A stretch of 64,000 bases of DNA from Nephrocerus scutellatus (Eukaryota; Arthropoda; Insecta; Diptera; Pipunculidae), in NCBI GenBank assembly GCA_947095585.1, contig OX352761.1, positions 78,585,767 to 78,649,766 of the forward strand, read 5' to 3'. The position numbers and the translations under genes were made by a program. Each line of letters starts with the position of its first letter. Position 1 is the first letter of the stretch. Positions 31,985-43,485 of this stretch are shown here, piece by piece. The notes under the pieces were generated by a model, which worked only from the letters and a program-made list of their open reading frames with translations, ran no database searches and was not told the DNA's origin.

Positions 31985-34900
31985 TTGGCCAGATCCCAGA
32001 ATTTTCATAGTAACATGTCTTATGGTCACATATTAGTCCCACATTCCGAGTTTCATACGAATCCCTTGAGAAATGGCTTGGTTCCAAAAATCCCAGACCC
32101 TATTGGCCAGATCTCAGAATTTCTATAGGAACAAGTCTTATATTCACATATTAGTCCTATATTCCTAGTTTCATACAAATCCCTTGAGAAATGGCTTGGT
32201 TCCAAAAATCCAAGACCCTATTGGCCAGATCCTAGAATTTCCATAGGAACAAGTCTTATATTCACATATTAGTCCCACATTCCGAGTTTCATACGAATCC
32301 CTTGAGAAATGGCTTGGTTCCAAAAATCCCAGACCCTATTGGCCAGATCCCAGAATTTCCATAGGAACAAGTCTTATATTCACATATTAGTCCTACATTC
32401 CGAGTTTCATACAAATCCCTTGAGAAATGGCTTGGTTCCAAAAATCCAAGACCCTATTGGCCAGATCCTAGAATTTCCATAGGAACAAGTCTTATAGTCA
32501 CATATTAGTCCTACATTCCGAATTTCATACGAATCCCTTGAGAAATGGCTTGGTTCCAAAAATCCCAGACCCTATTGGCCAGATCCCAGAATTTCCTTAG
32601 GAACAAGTCTTATAGTCGCATCTTAGTCCTACATTCCGAATTTCATGCGAATCGCTTGAGAAATTGATTTGCTCCAGAAATTCCAGACCATAATAATCAT
32701 ATTCCAGAATTTCCATAGGAACAAGTCTTATAGTCACATATTAGTCCTACATTCCGAGTTTCATACGAATCCCTTGAGAAATGGCTTGGTTCCAAAAATA
32801 CCAGACCCTATTGGCCAGATCCCAGAATTTCCATAGGAACAAGTCTTATATTCACATATTAGTCCTATATTCCGAGTTTCATACAAATCCCTTGAGAAAT
32901 GGCTTGGTTCCAAAAATCCAAGACTCTATTGGCCAGATCCTAGAATTTCCATAGGAACAAGTCTTATAGTCACATATTAGTCCCACATTCCGAGTTTCAT
33001 ACGAATCCCTTGAGAAATGGCTTGGTTCCAAAAATCCCAGACCCTATTGGCCAGATCCCAGAATTTCCATAGGAACAAGTCTTTTAGTCACATATTAGTC
33101 CTACATTCCGAGTTTCATACGAATCCCTTGAGAAATGGCTTGGTCCCAAAAATCCCAGACCCTATTGGCCAGATCCCAGAATTTCCATAGGAACAAGTCT
33201 TATAGTCACATATTAGTCCTACATTCCGAGTTTCATACAAATCCCTTGAGAAATGGCTTGGTTCCTAAAATCCCAGACCCTATTGGCCAGATCCCAGAAT
33301 TTCCATATGAACAAGTCTTATAGTCACATATTAGTCCTACATTCCGAGTTTCATACGAATCCCTTGAGAAATGGCTTGGTTCCAAAAATCCCAGACCCTA
33401 TTGGCCAGATCCCAGAATTTTCATAGTAACAAGTCTTATGGTCACATATTAGTCCCACATTCCGAGTTTCATACGAATCCCTTGAGAAATGGCTTGGTTC
33501 CAAAAATCCCAGACCCTATTGGCCAGATCCCAGAATTTCCATAGGAACAAGTCTTTTAGTCACATATTAGTCCTACATTCCGAGTTTCATACGAATCCCT
33601 TGAGAAATGGCTTGGTTCCAAAAATCCCAGACCCTATTGGCCAGATCCCAGAATTTCCATAGGAACAATTCTTATAGTCACATATTAGTCCCACATTCCG
33701 AGTTTCATACAAATCCATTGAGAAATGGCTTGGTTCCAAAAATCCCAGGCCCTATTGGCCAGATCCCAGAATTTCCATATGAACAAGTCTTATAGTCACA
33801 TATTAGTCCTACATTCCGAGTTTCATACGAATCCCTTGAGAAATGGCTTGGTTCCAAAAATCCCAGACCCTATTGGCCAGATCCCAGAATTTTCATAGTA
33901 ACAAGTCTTATGGTCACATATTAGTCCCACATTCCGAGTTTCATACGAATCCCTAGAGAAATGGCTTGGTTCCAAAAATCCCAGACCCTATTGGCCAGAT
34001 CCCAGAATTTCCATAGGAACAAGTCTTATAGTCACATATTAGTCCTACATTCCGAGTTTCATACAAATCCCTTGAGAAATGGCTTCGTTCCAAAAATCCC
34101 AGACCCTATTGGCCAGATCCCAGAATTTCCATAGGAACAATTCTTATAGTCACATATTAGTCCCACATTCCGAGTTTCATACGAATCCCTTGAGAAATGG
34201 CTTGGTTCCAAAAATACCAGACCCTATTGGCCAGATCCCAGAATTTCCATAGGAACAAGTCTTATAGTCACATATTAGTCCTACATTCCGAGTTTCATAC
34301 AAATCCCTTGAGAAATGGCTTCGTTCCAAAAATCCCAGGCCCTATTGGCCAGATCCCAGAATTTCCATATGAACAAATCTTATAGTCGCATATTAGTCCT
34401 ACATTCTGAGTTTCATACGAATCCCTTCAGAAATGGCTTGGTTCCAAAAATCCCAGACCCTATTGGCCAGATCCCAGAATTTCCATATGAACAAGTCTTA
34501 TAGTCACATATTAGTCCTACATTCCGAGTTTCATACGAATCCCTTGAGAAATGGCTTGGTTCCAAAAATCCCAGACCCTATTGGCCAGATCCCAGAATTT
34601 TCATAGTAACAAGTCTTATGGTCACATATTAGTCCCACATTCCGAGTTTCATACGAATCCCTTGAGAAATGGCTTGGTTCCAAAAATCCCAGACCCTATT
34701 GGCCAGATCCCAGAATTTCCATAGGAACAAGTCTTATAGTCACATATTAGTCCTACATTCCGAGTTTCATACAAATCCCTTGAGAAATGGCTTCGTTCCA
34801 AAAATCCCAGACCCTATTGGCCAGATCCCAGAATTTCCATAGGAACAATTCTTATAGTCACATATTAGTCCCACATTCCGAGTTTCATACGAATCCCTTG

Positions 34901-36410
34901 AGAAATGGCTTGGTTCCAAAAATCCCAGACCCTATTGGCCAGATCCCAGAATTTTCATAGTAACAAGTCTTATGGTCACATATTAGTCCCACATTCCGAG
35001 TTTCATACGAATCCCTTGAGAAATGGCTTGGTTCCAAAAATCCCAGACCCTATTGGCCAGATCCCAGAATTTCCATAGGAACAAGTCTTATAGTCACATA
35101 TTAGGCCTACATTCCGAGTTTCATACAAATCCCTTGAGAAATGGCTTCGTTCCAAAAATCCCAGACCCTATTGGCCAGATCCCAGAATTTCCATAGGAAC
35201 AATTCTTATAGTCACATATTAGTCCCACATTCCGAGTTTCATACAAATCCATTGAGAAATGGCTTGGTTCCAAAAATCTCAGGCCCTATTGGCCAGATCC
35301 CAGAATTTCCATATGAACAAGTCTTATAGTCACATATTAGTCCTACATTCCGAGTTTCATACGAATCCCTTGAGAAATGGCTTGGTTCCAAAAAGCCCAG
35401 ACCCTATTGGCCAGATCCCAGAATTTTCATAGTAACAAGTCTTATGGTCACATATTAGTCCCACATTCCGAGTTTCATACGAATCCCTAGAGAAATGGCT
35501 TGGTTCCAAAAATCCCAGACCCTATTGGCCAGATCCCAGAATTTCCATAGGAACAAGTCTTATAGTCACATATTAGTCCTACATTCCGAGTTTCATACAA
35601 ATCCCTTGAGAAATGGCTTCGTTCCAAAAATCCCAGACCCTATTGGCCAGATCCCAGAATTTCCATAGGAACAATTCTTATAGTCACATATTAGTCCCAC
35701 ATTCCGAGTTTCATACGAATCCCTTGAGAAATGGCTTGGTTCCAAAAATACCAGACCCTATTGTCCAGATCCCAGAATTTCCATAGGAACAAGTCTTATA
35801 GTCACATATTAGTCCTACATTCCGAGTTTCATACAAATCCCTTGAGAAATGGCTTCGTTCCAAAAATCCCAGGCCCTATTGGCCAGATCCCAGAATTTCC
35901 ATATGAACAAGTCTTATAGTCGCATATTAGTCCTACATTCTGAGTTTCATACGAATCCCTTCAGAAATGGCTTGGTTCTAAAAATCCCAGACCCTATTGG
36001 CCAGATCCCAGAATTTCCATATGAACAAGTCTTATAGTCACATATTAGTCCTACATTCCGAGTTTCATACGAATCCCTTGAGAAATGGCTTGGTTCCAAA
36101 AATCCCAGACCCTATTAGCCAGATCCCAGAATTTTCATAGTAACAAGTCTTATGGTCACATATTAGTCCCATATTCCGAGTTTCATACGAATCCCTTGAG
36201 AAATGGCTTGGTTCCAAAAATCCCAGACCCTATTGGCCAGATCCCAGAATTTCCATAGGAACAAGTCTTATAGTCACATATTAGTCCTACATTCCGAGTT
36301 TCATACAAATCCCTTGAGAAATGGCTTCGTTCCAAAAATCCCAGACCCTATTGGCCAGATCCCAGAATTTCCATAGGAACAATTCTTATAGTCACATATT
36401 AGTCCCACAT
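31985..36410. repeat. Second large block with HOR-1' and HOR-2'
   Basis: Repeats 27850-31935. The first part aligns at +4130 (35 units), the remainder at +4366 (37 units), because about two extra units, one strongly diverged, lie near 32500-32730. HOR-1' is about 33341-34876 and HOR-2' 34876-36410 (full 13 units). The HOR-2 private variants reappear at +4366, for example ATTAGGCC at 35100. Confidence 0.85.
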
Positions 36411-36582
36411 TCCGAGTTTCATACGAATCCCTTGAGAAATGGCTTGGTTCCAAAAATCCCAGACCCTATTGGCCAGATCCCAGAATTTCCATAGGAACAA
36501 GTCTTATAGTCACATATTAGTCCCACATTCCGAGTTTCATGCGTATCTCTTGGGAAATGGCTTAGTTCCCAAAGTACTGACA

Positions 36583-36680
36583 TTTAAAAGTGTGAGCATT
36601 AACAGTGACCACAACAGTGGTACATTTAACAGTGTGAGCATTAACAGTGATCACAACAGTGGACATTTAACATTTGACTT
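36583..36680 (+). repeat. ~46-bp direct repeat at satellite edge
   Basis: The motif ACATTTAA-AGTGTGAGCATTAACAGTGA-CACAACAGTGG occurs twice in tandem, with a third start, directly after the last decayed satellite unit. Its short AACAGTG words repeat internally. Confidence 0.8.
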
Positions 36681-39245
36681 TTTGAACATGCACCCCTTGT
36701 AGTGAGACGTTGTCACGTCAAAATTGTTTCATGTAAATTCTCTAATAGGTGATAAAGAAGTGTGCAGAGTTTGAACCGGGTTAATTTGGAAAAAACATAT
36801 TAGAGCCCATTAACTTCAAAATTTTTACAAAACCTGTTGTCACCGGAGATACACATGTGTAAAAAATTTGTATGAGAACCCCCTACCTTGGGGCCCGATC
36901 ACTTCCAAATTTCAAAAGTAAGTGTTGTCATAGGAGACACACATTGGTTTAAAAAATCGGGTTAATTTTTAAAATTTGGAGTGATCTGGCCGAAAGCTTC
37001 GAAGAACGCTTAGGGCCTAAAAAATTTACAAAAAGTTTTGTTCATCATAGATACACAAGTGTATAAAATTTGAAGAAAATTGGGTTAATTTTGAAAAAAT
37101 TTATATGGGCACCCCCCGGGCCTCAGGGCTCCAAGATTCAATCACTAATTATTTAGACTGTCAGGCGGCCCTGAAAGCTTTTAGATCGCATTCGATGGCC
37201 TCAAGGCTTTTAAGATACTAGTTTGACGCCCTGCATGTATTGACCAATACCAACTAGGTTAGATGCCAGGCCATAAAGGGATTGCTGGCAAAAAAACTGG
37301 GGATGAATTAAAAAGGGCTGATTCAAAGACCGCCATTCAGAGCCCAGAGTCCTTCTTTCAACTGACCTATTATTACAGCAAAAACTAGCTCCAGGGAATG
37401 ACCGTTTTCCCGCTTCCACTGTGAGAGTACACAGTGCATAAACAATCCAAAGGACTAGTCAAACCATATTACTATAATACGTATATAGAACGCTTTTGGT
37501 CTCACCAAATTGAATATGTCTCCGGCATGAACGAGGCATGTTATCTGCGAGTGCCCGGGTCTAATGCGGATGAGGTGAGGAGTCCTCTATAAGGAGATCC
37601 TTACTTAAACACAGCTTATTAGCTGGACCACCAGGGACGTAATCCCTATCTTATGAGATGTGATGCACTCCCTGGTCAGAACGCACTTGGCATAACAGGC
37701 CTAAGTGGCAGCCAATGGCCAAATGGCCAAAAAAAATATTGGAAGTACTTGTAGTTTATCTGATCAAAAATCAGATCAGCGTGAACACAAAAAATTAAGA
37801 ACGCTATATATAAGAGTTTTTGACAAGTCACAGAGAATCTCTTAAAAGATGTCATTATATAGTGTGAAGCGACCGTTAGATATTCCGAATTCGAAATAAC
37901 ATGATTTCACGAATTCACCATGCTTAAATATGGAGAAAAAATTTCGGCTTGTGTAATGAATAATTCTTTTCGATACAAATTTCATGTAAAAGTTGCCATT
38001 TTTTAAAACGTTTTTATTAGCTCGCTTTCTGTGTGTACGTGAGTTTTGTAATTGACTTTAAACTAACTTCCCATTGAGCTAGACACTTGAAACTTGAAAC
38101 ATAGCTCAGAGCTGGATGAACAAATTTTTATACAAAAATGAATGGGCTCCGCAATTGATATGGGTTGTACACTCAGTTGTGTGAGTGCATTCTTAACTTG
38201 TGTTTTGTATCATATTATATATATAAAGAACTGGCTACGTCGTTGTGTGCACGTCGCACCAACCGAGCGCTGTGGCTGCTTTGTTTTCACCACCAAATGG
38301 GGAATTTCACCACAAAATAGAGAATTTACAAGAAAAATTTCAATTTTTAAATTCTCTGTGCACGGTTGTCTGTGGCTGCTGAATGACTGGTGGAATCTTG
38401 CGATCAATTTTTATCGCACTTCCTAAAGCCCAATTTTCCTGAAATTCTATACATGTGTATTTCCGTGGCTATAATTTCTATTAAAATTTGGTGGTGATCC
38501 GACGCTCGGGGGGCACCCGTACAAATAAATTTTTAAATTTACCCGATTTTCTTTAAATTTTATACACATGTGTCTAATGGACAACACTTTTTGTAAAAAA
38601 GTTACCCGGGAGCGGGTTTCCTTCCATACAATTTTTTTTTCAAAAAAGTTACTCGATTTTCTTTAAATACACATACGTATCTCTGATTAGAGAATTTACA
38701 ATAAAAATTTTAATTTTTTGGGCTCTTTTTTTAAATGCTCTTGCGATCAATTTTAAACCCACATCCTAAAGCCCGATTTACTTCAAATTTACACATGTTC
38801 AGATGTGTATTTTCGGTGACAATATTTACTATTAAAATTTGGAAGTGATTGGGCTCACATACAAATGTTTTAAAAAATTTACCCTTTCTTCAATATTCTT
38901 CAAATTTTGTGAGCGATTGCAGTATTAAATTTTCAGCTTTTTCAAAAATTTAAAAATTATTCCATGCTTCAGAGAATAATAATATGTTTTTATAGGTATT
39001 TATTCTTTTAAAAAGTTTTATTTAACTTGACTTGATCCCTGTTTATCTGTATTTTCGACTACTTTGGGGTCCTTTTTCACCACCATTCTCATGACCTAGC
39101 TCAATTTCAGAGGCCAATCCCGTGTGTAACTTGCGCCGCGAGTCGCGTGGAAAAAAGGAAATACTTTGAAATTTGCCTGACCTTAAAAACATTAATTTTG
39201 GCGAGTATTACCAAATAATAAAGGAATGTGTGGAATGTGTCAATG
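36681..39245. other. Diverged AT-rich dispersed repeat region
   Basis: No credible gene. A module with GATACACATGTGT, AAAATTTGAAGAAAATCGGG, TTAATTTTT and a GGGCACCCC segment recurs in loose form at 36840-37130, 38430-38640, 38680-38730 and 38800-38900. Related copies lie at 41150-41420. Part of 37140-37740 is different, more GC-balanced sequence (ending GGCCTAAGTGGCAGCCAATG) with no assigned family. Confidence 0.55.
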
Positions 39246-39247
39246 TA

Positions 39248-40550
39248 ACGGGTGTTTTTTTAAGAGGTTGCCGATTTTTTTTTGAATAAAACACATATAA
39301 AATTATGAAATGACCAAAATTTTTTTTTATTTGGTAGATAATTTTTTGGCATTTAACATTTAAACACAATTTCTGGCATATGGCTACCACGACTATTTTT
39401 CACAAATGTCATTCTGGAGGTCCAATTTTCCAGCACTTTTTCAAGCATTTGAGGGCGTATGTCAGCAATGACACGTTGAATATTGGTTTCCAAAGCGTCA
39501 ATCGATTGAGGTTTATCCACATAAACCAATGACTTCACGTATCCCCACAAAAAGTAATCGAGTGGCGTCAAATCGCACGAACGCGGAGGCCAATTCACCG
39601 GACCATTTCTCGAAATAATGTTGTCGTTGAAAGTTTCTTTCAATAAGTCGATTGTTTCACGTGCTGTATGGCAAGTGGCACCATCTTGTTGAAACCACAT
39701 TTCATCCATATCCATATCTTCAAGATTTGACAACAAAAACTCATTTAACATGGTTCTGTATCGATTTCCATTCACGGTAACGCGTCGTCCTTCCTCATTT
39801 TTAAAGAAATATGGACCGATGATCCCACCAGCCCATAGACCGCACCAAACAGTACATTTATCAGGATGCATTGGTAATTCTTGAACGGCGTGTGGATTAT
39901 CTTTGCTCCAAATGCGACAATTTTGTTTGTTGACGTATCCATTTAACAAAAAATGCGCCTCATCACTGAAGAGAATTTTACGGTAAAAAAATGGATCTTC
40001 GTTCAATTGATTTAACGACCAATCACTGAATTCACGGCGCAAACGATGGTCGTGTGGCTTTAATTCTTGCACCAATTGAATTTTGTATGGCACCAAACCC
40101 AAATCTTTACGTAAAATTTTCCATAAAGTCGATGGACAAAGTCCAATTTGCTGAGCACGACGACGAATCGATAAATTGTCGTTTTCTTCGACACTGGCCT
40201 CAACGACAGCAATATTTTCTTCTGTACGAACTCTTCTCATTCTTGTCGGTGGCTTGGCATCCAAAAGAGTGAATGTAGACCGAAATTTGGTAATTACGTT
40301 CTTTATGGTGGTCTCTGACGGACGATTATGTGCACCATAAAATTCACGAAGTGCTCTATAAACATTTTTAATTGAACACTGATTTTGAAAATAAATTTCC
40401 ACGATTTGAAAACGTTGTTCTGGAGTTAACCTATTCATAATGATTTGCCAAACAATACTGAGTAGAAATGCCACTTTGAGCTGTCAAAACAACTGTCATA
40501 AAATAAAACGACATCTATCGGAAAAACAAACTTCCTAAAAAAACACCCTT
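39248..40550 (-). mobile_element. mariner (DD41D) transposon, copy 2
   Basis: A 1303-bp element flanked by TA (39246-39247 and 40551-40552), with the same inverted ends as copy 1. Differences from copy 1 are few: one fewer T in a T-run, TTTTTTGGC versus TTTTAC near the stop, CTTCC versus CCTCC near the right end, and the codon 13 change. Confidence 0.95.
39353..40474 (-). CDS. mariner transposase, DD41D, intact frame
   Basis: A 373-codon open frame identical to the copy 1 transposase except that codon 13 is ATG (Met), not GTG. This gives a start directly before NRLTPEQRFQIVEIYF, the usual beginning of mariner transposases. The real protein is therefore probably 361 residues, starting near 40438. 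The catalytic residues are present (D171, D264, D306 in the long numbering), as are both helix-turn-helix regions. With intact ends, TA flanks and full coding capacity it is the best candidate for an autonomous element in the window. Confidence 0.94.
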   Translation of the reverse strand: MAFLLSIVWQIIMNRLTPEQRFQIVEIYFQNQCSIKNVYRALREFYGAHNRPSETTIKNVITKFRSTFTLLDAKPPTRMRRVRTEENIAVVEASVEENDNLSIRRRAQQIGLCPSTLWKILRKDLGLVPYKIQLVQELKPHDHRLRREFSDWSLNQLNEDPFFYRKILFSDEAHFLLNGYVNKQNCRIWSKDNPHAVQELPMHPDKCTVWCGLWAGGIIGPYFFKNEEGRRVTVNGNRYRTMLNEFLLSNLEDMDMDEMWFQQDGATCHTARETIDLLKETFNDNIISRNGPVNWPPRSCDLTPLDYFLWGYVKSLVYVDKPQSIDALETNIQRVIADIRPQMLEKVLENWTSRMTFVKNSRGSHMPEIVFKC

Positions 40551-40683
40551 TATATAGAATGTTAGATAGAAACAATTTAAATAAATAACAATAACAATTT
40601 AAATAAAAAATATTGCTTCGGAAATCTAAAACGACGAAATGGAGCCAACCCAAAAATTTCTAGCTTAAAATATATATTTTCCG

Positions 40684-42430
40684 TCCGCAAAAACATATCG
40701 ATATTTAAAAAAGGCATTTCAATGTCGACTTCTAGCTGTATCTTCAATTCGAAGTTGGAAGCCAGTTAAACACATAAAACCCGGTATTAATGGAGACATT
40801 TCTAATAATTTAGCTGAAAGGTGCAAGGACATGGATGATTTTTCAAGATATGCGGTTATTGTATATGACGACGTCGATATTAAAGGAGATATAATTCTTT
40901 TATGATCATATTGATGGATTTACTGACCTAGATAATAAACAGGAAAAGACAATCGCAAAATCTATGCTTATTTATGATCCGATTTGAATAATATGAAAGG
41001 TGACCTAATAAGAGAAAAATTATTAGAAAATATTAACTTGCTGTGACCAAAGATCCAATAACCGAAATTGCTATTACCAGTTAAATGTTTCTGAAGACCA
41101 CCCATTTTTTAATTATAAAAAAACAACCCAAAAAAATTTTTCATGTAAATTCTTTAATAACAGAAAATTTGAAGAAAACCGGGCTTATTTTTAAAAAATT
41201 TACATGGGCCTCAGGCCTCGGGTCTTAGGACCCGATCGCTGCAACAAATTTACAAAATGTTTTGTCCATCAGTGATACACAAGTGTTTTAAATTTGAATA
41301 AAATCGGGCTACTTTTTAAAAAATTACATGAGCACCCCTCGGGCCAAAGTGTTGTCTCCGTACATACACATGCGCGCAAAATTTCAATAAAATCGGGAAG
41401 TGGGTTAAAAATTGATCGCCAAATTCCACGACGTGCCACGGGCAAGCGAAGTTAATATAGAGAATTTATTGTATGACCCTCCTCAGTTAGTTAAAAGTGC
41501 AAGATCAAAACAAATTCTACCACAAAAATGTGCACAAAATTGTCATGTGCACACATAAAACCAAACAATTTTGAAAAATTGAAGGTTGGTTGGTTATGCT
41601 ACGCAGATTTTTAGCCAAAGTGTGGCGGCTGGAATAAAAATTGCCCTAGCGTTCAAAAAATTTTCGGATCCAAAAAAAGTCTTGCCAACAATGCATTTTT
41701 GTGATAAATTCGATATGCTCTTCGATGCTTTAAATACTAACAAACAATTTGATTCAAATTGCATAGCTCTAAAAATGAAAAATAGCCCATTAAAAATTTT
41801 AAAATCGTCGTTAAATTTTATAGCAAACATTAAAGGGTGTACCAAAATAAAAGCTTATTGTTTTTCTGGACTTTTGCAAACTATTAATACTGGGTTAAAT
41901 CTCACTGATAAATTTTTAAACAAAAATGAACAAATTTCGTTTATACTAACCTCACGGTTTAATCAAGATCGATGCGAAAATTTTATTTCAATAAATCGAC
42001 AGAGGCGGAAATTCAAGAAATCCAACAGCACATCATTTTAACGACATTATTGCTCAAATTATGTCTATGAAAATTTTACAAACAACCGAGCTTCTAACTG
42101 CCTGGATGATAATGATGAAATTTTAGTGGATCCTAACAACTATTTTCGGGCTTCTGATGGATTTCAATTAACTAACTTCAAACTAACGATGCAACAATCA
42201 ATTCAGATAGTGGAACTGGAAATGCTGGAATAATCTACTTTAACTATTTAAAAGAAAAATATTATGCTGAATATGTGGTGTCCCGTTTGAAATCAAAAAT
42301 TAACTATACGCATTGTGAAAGCGGATTAATAAAATCGGATGAGAAAATGAATCTTCAAAATAAGTCATTAATATTTTATAAAAATTATAAGAAAGATTTT
42401 GGCTCACTTCATCCCCCTTTACTGAAATAA
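40684..42430 (+). pseudogene. P-element-like transposase relic
   Basis: Scattered coding similarity to P-element/THAP9-type transposases. At 40684-40920: TYRYLKKAFQCRLLAVSS, SIRSWKPVKHI, then VIVYDDVDIKGD, the position of the first catalytic Asp. After a shift: DHIDGFTDL. At 41586-42050: VGYATQIFSQSVAAGI, CDKFDMLFDALNT, FSGLLQTINTGLNLT, then TSRFNQDRCENFIS, with RGGNSRNP in the next frame. These match the family's TSRLNQDxLENxFS and RGG block. At 42220-42430: EYVVSRLKSKI and KDFGSLHPPLL. A dispersed repeat at about 41130-41575 splits it. There are many stops and no terminal repeats were recognised. Confidence 0.75.
41130..41575. repeat. Dispersed AT-rich repeat inside P-like relic
   Basis: It begins TTTCATGTAAATTCTTTAAT, nearly the same as 36727-36746, and contains GATACACAAGTGT, AAATTTGAATAAAATCGGG and GAGCACCCC. 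These are the same modules found at 36.8-38.9 kb. It interrupts the transposase similarity. Confidence 0.65.
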
Positions 42431-42484
42431 GTAAAAAGATTTTTAGAAGCGTTTTCGGCAAATCTCCTCTCTATAAATATAAAA

Positions 42485-43300
42485 CAAATTATGGTTTACC
42501 AAATTGCAAATATGAAAATCGAAGGAACGGTGAAAGTGACTTTCGATGTAAAATTAAATAACAAAGCTCAATCGAGATTTGTCAAAAATGTGTTGTTTGT
42601 TCCGGAGTTTAGCACGAATCTACTATCCGTCAGCAAGATGAGCAGTGATTGCCATGGTCATCTTGATAATGGGCTGTTTATTAAACTTAAATCGGATGTC
42701 TTGGAAATGTTCAAAGTTTTCAAAAATTCTGTGGAAAACGAACTCAGTCGAAAATCAAAACCATCCGGACTGATAATGGAGGTGAATATTGCAACACATC
42801 ATTCAAATTTTTCCTGCACTAATACGGAATAAAGTTGCAAACTACTGTGTCATTTACGCCTCAGCAGAATGGTGTGGATGAGCGTATGAATCGCACGCTG
42901 ATTGAAAAGGTGCGTTGCGGCTTTGTCTAAGGAATATTGGGCGGAGGCGACATCTACTGCCGCATACATCATCAATCGATCGCTTGGGGGACAAGACGCC
43001 AGAATAACTTTGGACCGGAAAAATGCCAACACTGGAGCTTCGAGTATTTGGCTGCAAGTGTTTTATGCATGTACCGAAGCAAAACGACGCAAGTTGGACC
43101 CTAAATCTGAAGAGTGTGTGTTCGTTAGGTATAGCAATGAGACAAAGGGCTTTCGTGTATTCAGTCCGAAAACGAAGAGACTTTACATCAGTCGTGACGT
43201 CATTTTATTTGAAAAGGAGCGTTATGGGACTGGGGTAAGCACAGAACAAAGTTCTAATTCGTTTTTTGATCTTTTTCCGGTAAACGATTCAATGGATGTA
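42485..43300 (+). pseudogene. copia integrase, deleted and frameshifted
   Basis: The first frame has VKNVLFVPEFSTNLLSVSKM, the segment before the integrase zinc finger, then skips to KSDVLEMFKVFKN. The zinc finger and the first catalytic Asp are therefore missing. The next frame carries IRTDNGGEYCN (second Asp), TPQQNGVDERMNRT (Glu context) and ALSKEYWAEATSTAAYIINR. Two further frame changes give LRVFGCKCFMHVPKQ and then KRRKLDPKSEECVFVRYS, the C-terminal domain. Inactive. Confidence 0.88.
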
Positions 43301-43485
43301 CCAAATACAAATGGTTTTGGATCAGTAGACGTGGAGTTTGATTCAAGTGACAATGGTTCAGTGGGTGCTGAATTCAATGACATTGACTCAGTGGGGTTCT
43401 TTTTTGACAAAAATGTTGTAAGCGAGGATAATCATGGGGCAACATTTAAACCAACTGTTAGCACTGGTGAGCGACAGCGACATCC

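Larger units (their letters stand above)
27322..36590. repeat. 118-bp satellite array, 78 units plus a partial unit
   Basis: A tandem satellite starting at CATTCCGAGTT (27322). The same phase point recurs at 36526, exactly 78 x 118 bp later, so there is no net length change over 78 units. The 79th unit decays after about 60 bp. Most units differ by only a few substitutions. Marker variants show a 13-unit higher-order repeat and a larger segmental duplication (reported separately). 118 is not a multiple of 3, so the 62-codon open frames in it straddle units and are not genes. The sequence does not match any satellite I recognise. Confidence 0.97.

Noticed and set aside
27322..36590. CRISPR-like array
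   Set aside because: The repeats are 118 bp, contiguous, without spacers, and the sequence is from an insect; it is a satellite.
28769..36702. Many 62-codon open frames in the centre of the window
   Set aside because: They span 1.6 satellite units each. The 118-bp unit shifts frame every copy, so they are by-products of the repeat.
37210..38426. Short open frames between the satellite and mariner copy 2
   Set aside because: No domain on either strand; the region is dispersed-repeat sequence.
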